Positions 49,131 through 55,813 of a DNA stretch of 55,813 nt are shown here, one piece after another; position 1 is the stretch's first letter; each line of letters starts with the position of its first letter. Origin of the DNA: Bacillus swezeyi (GTDB lineage: Bacteria > Bacillota > Bacilli > Bacillales > Bacillaceae); NCBI RefSeq assembly GCF_001969815.1, contig NZ_MRBK01000008.1, forward strand, positions 1 through 55,813, given 5' to 3'. The translations under genes and the position numbers were made by a program. Below the pieces are notes generated by a model. The model worked only from the letters and a program-made list of their open reading frames with translations, had not been told where the DNA came from and ran no database searches.

Positions 49131-50120
49131 TTATCCCTCCTGCAGCATTAAAACCAAGTGCTCCATTAAACCTTGAGCATTCACATTGGAATAAAGCCGT
49201 TTTTTTGCTTCTAAAACAGCAAGTATCTGGTTTGTCACTCTTTGTTGTGTCGATTGCAGCGCGTGCTGTTTTAATGATTGGAATAAGTCCTGAAATAGTA
49301 TTTTATCCTCATGTCCTATCTGAATGGACAACACATCACGATATATAAATAAAAGCATGTCAAGACCCATTTCTTGGTGGTCTTTCTCCTTGAAAAAGGG
49401 CATCCACTGATCTTGAATATAGAAAAAAGCATGTCCTTTTCGCTGGTGTAAGACTTCATACAATTTTATCACTTTCGCTCTCGACTCTGCAAACTGATCA
49501 TTTCGACTTAATTCGAGCGCTTCCGATAAATTGTTGGTCATATTCGACAATATCGCCGCAAGATGTGGTGCAACCTCTTGTTTGATCAGTTCCTTTTCAA
49601 TCGATTCAGGCAGCAGCGATTGAAAAGACAGAACCTGGCACCTCGATATAATCGTATCAAGCAGCTTTTGCGGCTGTTCAGTTAAAAGAACGGCTATCGT
49701 ATCATTGCTCGGCTCTTCTAAAAACTTCAGCAGACTGTTGGCTGCATTTGCCGTCATCTGATCTGCATGGGAGATAATGTACAGCTTTTTATGCGATTCC
49801 AAGCCGGTTTTTGAGAATTCTTCCTGAAGGGCCTGAATTTGTCCTTTTTTAATCGACAAGCCATCCGGATGAACGACGTGTACGTCAGGGTGGTTGCCTG
49901 AGTCAATCCGCTGACAGTTTCGGCAGGATTCACAAGGCTCAGTCCCGTCTTCAATGCAAAAGAAACTTTTCGCCAGCAATACAGCTGTATCTAATTTGCC
50001 TGTTCCTTTTCGCCCTTCAAGCAAATAAGCATGTGCAAGACGATTTCGTTCTACACTATTTTGCAAAAGCTTCATGACACGCGGCTGAAGCTTTTGCATT
50101 TCTGTCCAGGTTGTAGCCAT
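49131..50120 (-). CDS. holB: DNA polymerase III delta-prime subunit
   Basis: HolB is part of the clamp loader that loads DnaN. The 329 residues show AHAYLLEGRKGTGKLDTAVL (P-loop-like, residues 36-42), the zinc cysteines in CIEDGTEPCESCRNC, HPDVHVVHPDG, SLLKFLEEPSNDTIAVLLTE and the SRC motif (IISRCQVLSF). Length equals B. subtilis HolB. It lies within the darA-yaaR-holB-ricT-yabA unit. Confidence 0.96.
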   Translation of the reverse strand: MATTWTEMQKLQPRVMKLLQNSVERNRLAHAYLLEGRKGTGKLDTAVLLAKSFFCIEDGTEPCESCRNCQRIDSGNHPDVHVVHPDGLSIKKGQIQALQEEFSKTGLESHKKLYIISHADQMTANAANSLLKFLEEPSNDTIAVLLTEQPQKLLDTIISRCQVLSFQSLLPESIEKELIKQEVAPHLAAILSNMTNNLSEALELSRNDQFAESRAKVIKLYEVLHQRKGHAFFYIQDQWMPFFKEKDHQEMGLDMLLFIYRDVLSIQIGHEDKILFQDLFQSLKQHALQSTQQRVTNQILAVLEAKKRLYSNVNAQGLMEHLVLMLQEG

Positions 50121-50131
50121 ACCATCACTCT

Positions 50132-50572
50132 CTATGTGTAAAGGTTTATCAATAAACCTTTTATTTCTCCAATTCGGTCCAGCAATTCGATAGAAGGTTT
50201 TTCTTGATCCATTAATTCCTCTGTTAATTGTACAAGCTTTTCGTCAAGCTCTTTTACAATACTTAATGTCCGGCTGTTTCCGTATAAATCAAAACTTCTT
50301 GAACTTTCAACCGTTAGGCCGTTTTCAACGGTTTCTTTCACAAAACGTTTAACCAAACCTTTAAAACGTGCAAGATCTTTGAAGTTTCTCGATTTCGTCA
50401 GCCGTTTTCCAAATGTTTCAATATCGGTCAAAAGCATTGTCAGCTGTTCAAACCTGAGCTTGCCGCTTTGTATATTCATTTTCTCCTTAAATGAAGAAAA
50501 TGTGTTTTCTCCTCTTATTGAAGGAGCTTGCTGTTTTTCTATCATCGTCCGCAGTTCTTGACTTATTTTCAT
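50132..50572 (-). CDS. yaaR: DUF327-family protein YaaR
   Basis: A 146-residue, mostly helical, charged protein of the YaaR/DUF327 family, always found near holB in Bacilli. The sequence shows a conserved core MLLTDIETFGKRLTKSRNFK, FKGLVKRFVKETVENGLTVE and KELDEKLVQLTEELMDQEKP. The function is unknown; position suggests a link to replication or c-di-AMP signalling by DarA, which is speculative. Confidence 0.9.
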   Translation of the reverse strand: MKISQELRTMIEKQQAPSIRGENTFSSFKEKMNIQSGKLRFEQLTMLLTDIETFGKRLTKSRNFKDLARFKGLVKRFVKETVENGLTVESSRSFDLYGNSRTLSIVKELDEKLVQLTEELMDQEKPSIELLDRIGEIKGLLINLYT

Positions 50573-50583
50573 ATCCTCAACCC

Positions 50584-51624
<1,041 letters not shown>

Positions 51625-51628
<4 letters not shown>

Positions 51629-53067
51629 GATTTCTCCTCTTCCATGTATACAGATAATTGTTTATGTTTGAGCTGAATGCCTCCCTGGATGTGCGCCTTC
51701 AGCTCGACAAGCCGTGTTAACTGACAGATGCTTTCTTTGGTTATTCTTTCTCCTGCCATGATCAAAGGAATGCCAGGCGGATAAGGGATCACCTGCTCTG
51801 AGCTTATCCTGCCGGCAGCTCTGCTGAAAGGCACGCACTCCTTTTTAAAGGAAGACAAGATGTTTTTCTCGTAAGGCAAGGTTGTGACTTTTTCGAAAGG
51901 CAGCTCGATCCGGGATTGGCTGCCATTTTCAGCCGGCCTGTCATTGATCTCCTTGTCAATCCTCTTGATGAGTTCCGATGAAAGCCGGCTTTTCCCTCCT
52001 AATGGAAGGATAAACAGCACCTGCTTTTCATCTGCCAATTCAGGATGCACGCCGTTCGCCTCAAATATATTTTTCAGTTGGTAGCCGGAGTGGCCCCGTT
52101 TCGATCTGAGGCATAGCTTCAGCGGATCTTGCCGAATACCGGGGTCAGCCGGTTCAATGATTTCCACACCTTTTATTTTCAAAAAAAGCTTTTTCATCTC
52201 AATGAGCTCTTTTTCAATATTCGTTATGTGATTTGTTTTGATGATTTCTTCGGCATATGCCCTGGCTAAATCCAATGATGCCATAATGGGATAAGACGGA
52301 CTGCTGCTCTGCAGCATGGTTAGATAATGTGACAATCTGTCTCTGTTTATTCTACCGCTGTTGAGGTGCAGATAAGAACCCATTGTCATTGCTGGAAGCG
52401 TTTTATGAGCCGACTGTACGACGACATCTGCTCCAGCTTGCAAAGCCTGCGGCGGAAAAGGGCCGTTCAATACAAAATGGGCGCCATGTGCTTCATCGAC
52501 AAGAACAGGGATATTATATTTATGGGCTTCTGCGATGATTGGCGTCAAATTAACGGCATGGCCGTAGTAATTAGGATATGTCAACATCAGCGCTTTTGCC
52601 GACGGATATTTCGAAATCGCCTCTTTGACTGTCTCTTGTAAAATATGTGTAGGAACTGCCAGCGTTTCATCAACTTCAGGCGTCAAAAAAACCGGATGAG
52701 CGCCTGAAAGCTCAATTGCATGAAAAACCGACTTATGGCAGTTTCGCTGAACGAGCAAATGGTCGCCCGGCTGGCAGACTGAAAGAATCATTGCCAAATT
52801 GCCGACTGTCGAACCGTTAACAAGAAAAAAGCTTTCTTTTGAACCATACAGCTTAGAGGTTAAATCTTGTGCTTCCTTAATTATACCTGATGGTTCATGT
52901 AAATCATCTAGACCCGTCAATTCGGTTACATCGATTTTCAGAATGGATTCAAACAGCGTTTTCGCTTCATCAAAAAAGACATCTCCATTGTGATGTCCCG
53001 GAACGTGAAAAGAATGATAATTTCCTTCTGCATGGTGAACCAATGCTGTATATAAAGGTGTTTTCAT
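51625..53067 (-). CDS. yaaO: Orn/Lys/Arg decarboxylase-family PLP enzyme YaaO
   Basis: A fold-type I PLP enzyme of decarboxylase group III, related to SpeA. The 480 residues show [24 protein letters not shown]-like [20 protein letters not shown], the PLP aspartate and His in [11 protein letters not shown], and the Schiff-base lysine in [20 protein letters not shown]. Substrate (arginine or lysine) is not certain. I choose ATG 53065-53067 with AAAGGA upstream; an earlier in-frame codon adds 13 residues with no support. It overlaps tmk by 4 nt. Confidence 0.9.
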
Positions 53068-53132
53068 ATGAACCGATCCTTTAGTATAAGCCGAGAGAAT
53101 GGTCAATCTCCGGCATCTCTCTTTTTGTTTCA

Positions 53133-53180
53133 GGCATCCAGCAGCTGCCGGATGCCAATGTGAATACTGCCCTTATTATA
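53133..53180 (-). promoter_or_regulatory. yaaO promoter region and leader hairpin
   Basis: A minus-strand TATAAT lies near 53174-53179 with a weak TTTAAG 17 bp upstream. About 20 nt further, a strong hairpin GGCATCC/GGATGCC (about 53133-53156) forms in the leader. It has no T run. A second GATGCCGG segment near 53110 could pair with part of its first arm. Confidence 0.5.
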
Positions 53181-53255
53181 CCCTTCAAAGTGAAGAACTT
53201 AAAGGGATGACCTTTTGGTAATTCTTCTGATTTCACGACTGATTTTCTTTTATGT

Positions 53256-54407
53256 TCAGAAGCTTGACTTTAAGACGTCCTCCATCGCTCTTAATTCTTC
53301 TTTTGCCTGCAGGCGTTTCGTGGCGCCCTCTTCTTGAATTTTGAGGGTCTCTTCAAGTGTGCCGATTAAACTGTCCTGCACATTTTTCAAGGTTTCAATA
53401 TCGATGAAGCCGCGTTCGTTCTCTTTCATAATTTCAACCGTATTGACTTTCATCATCTCCGCATTTTTTAAGAGGAGCTCATTTGTCGTGTCTGAGATCT
53501 GCTTTTGAGCTTTTACAGCGCGGCGCTGCCGCAGCAGGGCAATCGTAATGGACACTTGGTTTTTCCAAAGAGGGATGGCTGTCATAATCGAAGACTGGAT
53601 CTTTTCAATCAGCACTTGATTGGTATTTTGGATCAGACGGATCTGCGGTGCGCTCTGCATCGTCATTTGCCTGCTCAAATTCAAATCATACACCCGTTTT
53701 TCCAAGTAGTCGGCAAACTGAATCAAATCATTCACTTCTTGAACTGCCATTGGATTATGCACTGCTGTTTTTATTTTTACCTTAAGCTGAGGAATGGTTT
53801 TTGTATGTAATTCCTCAACCTTCAGCTGTGCGGCGGCAATATAGACATTCAGCGCTTCATAGTATTCCTTATTCTTTTCATAAAGCTGATCAAACATCTT
53901 GTTGTCATTGATCAGCGCATCTTTGGATTGCTCAAGCTTTACACTGATTCTGTCAATTTGGGCGCCTGTTTTTTGATATCTCGATAATACCTCTTGAACC
54001 GAATGGGAAACCTTGCCGAAGAAGCGGAAAAAGACATTCTTTTTTTCGGCCTGTAATTCATCAGGGCTGACCTCTTCAAACTTTTTCATCAAATCGCTTA
54101 AGACCTGACCGATTTCGCTGACATCCTTTTTTTGAACATGCTCAAGCATTGCATGGGAAAAATCTAAAAGCTTTGATTGAGCTTGAATTCCATACAACGT
54201 AATACTTTGATGATTCTTCGGGTCAATCCGTTCTGCAAGCTGTAACGCTTGTCTTCGGATTTCTTCAGGCAATGCATCAATCAGCTTCGTCTGTTCTTCA
54301 CCTTTTTCCGAGGCGTGCTGCCCGCCTTGTCCAAAAGGATCTGAAAGAAGATCATCAAATTCAAGCCCTGCCTCTGTCTTTTGTAATGACAGTTTAGATT
54401 CACTCAT
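53256..54407 (-). CDS. yaaN: TelA-family protein YaaN
   Basis: A 383-residue helical protein of the TelA (toxic anion/tellurite resistance) family: EEIRRQALQLAERIDPKNHQ near the N-terminus, IDRISVKLEQSKDALINDNK, LEKRVYDLNLSRQMTMQSAP and IRLIQNTNQVLIEKIQSSIM in the conserved centre. It has no membrane helix and ends in a coiled region. It overlaps xpaC by 8 nt; the pair is a sigma-W-type envelope-stress unit in B. subtilis, where YaaN may affect sensitivity to membrane-acting compounds. Confidence 0.93.
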   Translation of the reverse strand: MSESKLSLQKTEAGLEFDDLLSDPFGQGGQHASEKGEEQTKLIDALPEEIRRQALQLAERIDPKNHQSITLYGIQAQSKLLDFSHAMLEHVQKKDVSEIGQVLSDLMKKFEEVSPDELQAEKKNVFFRFFGKVSHSVQEVLSRYQKTGAQIDRISVKLEQSKDALINDNKMFDQLYEKNKEYYEALNVYIAAAQLKVEELHTKTIPQLKVKIKTAVHNPMAVQEVNDLIQFADYLEKRVYDLNLSRQMTMQSAPQIRLIQNTNQVLIEKIQSSIMTAIPLWKNQVSITIALLRQRRAVKAQKQISDTTNELLLKNAEMMKVNTVEIMKENERGFIDIETLKNVQDSLIGTLEETLKIQEEGATKRLQAKEELRAMEDVLKSSF

Positions 54408-55038
54408 TCAGCTTGCCCCCTTCAGCTTTTCTTAAATGAGTTTTTGCGACATCCAGCTCAAATTCCAAGTGGTCGATATCTGTCTTAAGCAGGTCATAAA
54501 GGTCTTCTTCCAATTGTTTAGCAAGCTGTTCAATTGTCATTCGTGTGTCACTCAAAGAAACTTCGAGCTTCGCGTTCCTCTTCGGCTGTGAGGCTAAAAA
54601 TGCATACTTTTCAGTCAGCTCAACAATCGAATCAAGGTTTTGATAGTAAAAGCGCTCCACTTGATAAAAACGCCTTGGTTCATTCTTTGTGATCATGTAA
54701 ATTTTTCTGACGATACGGAGGATTTCTATATTTTGTTTTATCGTTTGTATGTTTTTGACGGCAAACAGCGCTTTTCTTAAACGGGCAATTTTCAATTTTG
54801 CTTCCTGCAAATTTTGTTTAATATAGGCATATTCACGTCTTGTAAGCTGATTGTCTTTTAAAATCATATAGGTCCCGTACCATTTTCCTCCGAGGTAAAT
54901 GACAATCCAAGCTCCTGCGGCATAAAAAGACGACAGCAGGAACGTCTGGTTAAAAGCAAAGAAGCTGGTAAACCAAAGGAGCACGGACACTGAGCTTGCG
55001 GCGGCTACACGAATCAAAAAATGAAGAATCGATTTCAT
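54400..55038 (-). CDS. xpaC: XpaC, membrane protein (5-bromo-4-chloroindolyl phosphate hydrolysis)
   Basis: The 212-residue protein has two close hydrophobic segments at the N-terminus (ILHFLIRVAAASSVSVLLWF, FFAFNQTFLLSSFYAAGAWI) followed by a charged, helical cytoplasmic part (LTRREYAYIKQNLQEAKLKI onwards). The name comes from an X-phos phenotype; no phosphatase motif is visible, so a direct enzymatic role is doubtful. Start ATG 55036-55038 after AGGAG (11 nt). Its sigma-W-like promoter supports an envelope-stress role. Confidence 0.92.
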   Translation of the reverse strand: MKSILHFLIRVAAASSVSVLLWFTSFFAFNQTFLLSSFYAAGAWIVIYLGGKWYGTYMILKDNQLTRREYAYIKQNLQEAKLKIARLRKALFAVKNIQTIKQNIEILRIVRKIYMITKNEPRRFYQVERFYYQNLDSIVELTEKYAFLASQPKRNAKLEVSLSDTRMTIEQLAKQLEEDLYDLLKTDIDHLEFELDVAKTHLRKAEGGKLNE

Positions 55039-55100
55039 CAGACCATCTACTCCTAAAATATATTTTCATGGGAGATCAAAGTTTCTTGGCATTAGTCTCT

Positions 55101-55129
55101 CATACGGATGATGACTAAACAGCGTTTCA
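55101..55129 (-). promoter_or_regulatory. sigma-W type promoter of xpaC-yaaN
   Basis: Minus-strand TGAAAC (55124-55129), 17-bp spacer, CGTATG (55101-55106). It matches the sigma-W consensus TGAAAC-N16-CGTA with one extra base in the spacer. xpaC-yaaN belongs to the sigma-W regulon in B. subtilis. Confidence 0.8.
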
Positions 55130-55154
55130 GGTGAAAAGCCATGTTATATATAGT

Positions 55155-55179
55155 AAAAAAGACATCTTCGTCCGATGTC
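55155..55179 (-). terminator. Terminator upstream of xpaC
   Basis: Arms GACATC/GATGTC (55161-55166 with 55174-55179), then TTTTTT on the minus strand. It insulates xpaC from csfB together with the terminator at the csfB stop. Confidence 0.8.
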
Positions 55180-55248
55180 CCAAAAGAAATGCGTAAGTTC
55201 ATTATACCCTGCCCCTATAGAAACTTGAAGAATTCCTGTTTTATTTGC

Positions 55249-55273
55249 AAAAAAAAAGACCTTGGGACGGTCT
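55249..55273 (-). terminator. Terminator overlapping the csfB stop
   Basis: A short stem AGACC/GGTCT (55257-55261 with 55269-55273) followed by TTTTTTT on the minus strand; the csfB stop codon contributes to the stem. Confidence 0.7.
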
Positions 55274-55463
55274 AAGAATACAATGGCGGTGTTCGAAGAC
55301 TTTTTAATTTTTTCACATAATCAGAGTATTGAGGGTCGGACGTTGATGTACAGATAATCTTTTTCTCGCAATCTGCACATAAAAATTTTGTATAAAGGTG
55401 AATACCTTCTGTTTTGCTTTCTTCACAAATGATACACGTTTCCCCATGATCAGACTTACTCAT
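55272..55463 (-). CDS. csfB: Anti-sigma-G factor Gin (CsfB)
   Basis: CsfB/Gin is made early in the forespore and blocks sigma-G (and sigma-E in the wrong cell) until engulfment is complete. The 63-residue zinc protein shows CIICEESK and CADCEKKI, the CxxC...CxxC zinc knuckle, and the conserved end STSDPQYSDYVKKLKSLRTP. ATG 55461-55463 follows GGAGGTGG; an in-frame ATG five codons earlier overlaps that site. Confidence 0.93.
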   Translation of the reverse strand: MSKSDHGETCIICEESKTEGIHLYTKFLCADCEKKIICTSTSDPQYSDYVKKLKSLRTPPLYS

Positions 55464-55484
55464 CCATTCCACCTCCATGGTATA

Positions 55485-55513
55485 AGTATTTCCAACACGC
55501 AGTATTTGTATAC
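55485..55513 (-). promoter_or_regulatory. sigma-F promoter of csfB
   Basis: GTATA (55509-55513) and GGAAATACT (55485-55493), separated by 15 bp on the minus strand, match the sigma-F pattern GTATA - GGnnAnAnT. csfB is a sigma-F gene in B. subtilis. Confidence 0.75.
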
Positions 55514-55607
55514 AAAATTAAGAATGTTTTTGAAGGTTAGAATTAGTATATGTAAGGACGAAATATTAGGTGTTTGTATCAATATCCTTATTTCGTTGGA
55601 GCCGGTT

Positions 55608-55643
55608 AAAAACAAAAAGACCAGCTGATATCAGCTGGTCTTC
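55608..55643 (-). terminator. rRNA operon terminator
   Basis: A perfect palindrome whose arms read AAGACCAGCTGAT (55617-55629 with 55630-55642), followed on the minus strand by TTTTGTTTTTAA. It lies 7 bp after the 5S rRNA. Confidence 0.95.
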
Positions 55644-55649
55644 CTAAGC

Positions 55650-55765
<116 letters not shown>

Positions 55766-55813
55766 CTATGCCTTCAGGACGAAGGTACTGGGCGTTCCTC
55801 ACAGGAAGTGAGG

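Overview
The window is a chromosomal core segment of a spore-forming Bacillus of the B. subtilis group. Nearly every gene matches, in identity and order, the origin-proximal stretch that runs in B. subtilis from the end of an rRNA operon (5S) through csfB, tmk, holB, abrB, metS, ksgA, spoVG, glmU, prs, mfd, divIC, spoIIE, ftsH, cysK and the folate operon to lysS, followed by another rRNA operon. The proteins differ from B. subtilis at many positions, so a relative (possibly the B. licheniformis clade; inference from memory) is likelier than B. subtilis itself. All genes lie on the minus strand except abrB. I see no prophage, insertion sequence, CRISPR array or foreign island.

Layout in the direction of transcription (high to low coordinates). 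55.8-53.2 kb: 5S rRNA and rrn terminator, the anti-sigma gene csfB, and xpaC-yaaN behind a sigma-W type promoter. 53.1-47.1 kb: yaaO-tmk, then darA-yaaR-holB-ricT-yabA and trmN6-yazA-rsmI. 45.98-45.1 kb: abrB on the plus strand, and a 512-bp divergent regulatory region to metS packed with Spo0A boxes. 45.1-36.2 kb: metS-yabD, yabE (with an ECF-sigma antisense promoter at its 3' end), rnmV-ksgA, yabG, veg, sspF, ispE. 36.2-30.1 kb: purR-ridA, spoVG, glmU-prs, ctc (sigma-B promoter), pth, fin. 30.1-20.4 kb: mfd, spoVT, yabM-yabN-rqcP-yabP-yabQ-divIC, yabR. 20.3-13.5 kb: tRNA-Met and tRNA-Glu, spoIIE, yabS-yabT, tilS-hprT-ftsH. 11.4-0.2 kb: coaX-hslO-yacD, cysK, pabB-pabA-pabC-folP-folB-folK-yazB-dusB-lysS. 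The left edge carries two strong tandem promoters for an rRNA operon just outside the window.

Functionally the region mixes translation and tRNA/rRNA maturation (lysS, metS, tilS, dusB, rnmV, ksgA, rsmI, trmN6, pth, rqcP, tRNAs), nucleotide and folate supply (pab/fol operon, prs, purR, hprT, tmk), DNA replication and repair (holB, yabA, mfd), cell envelope and division (glmU, ftsH, divIC, yabE) and the sporulation programme (spoIIE, spoVG, spoVT, sspF, yabG, yabP/Q, csfB, fin, ricT, abrB). Promoter sequences agree with these roles: sigma-A, -B, -E, -F, -G, -H and ECF-type sites can all be read directly.

I found no clearly new multi-gene system. The best leads are regulatory: the symmetric Spo0A-box/divergent-promoter module between metS and abrB, the antisense promoter against yabE, a dyad over the darA promoter, repeated terminator-like hairpins about 30 nt before start codons, unusual start-codon contexts for folB and yabE, and an unexplained transcribed-looking segment between spoVG and glmU. 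Ortholog lengths quoted for B. subtilis are from memory.
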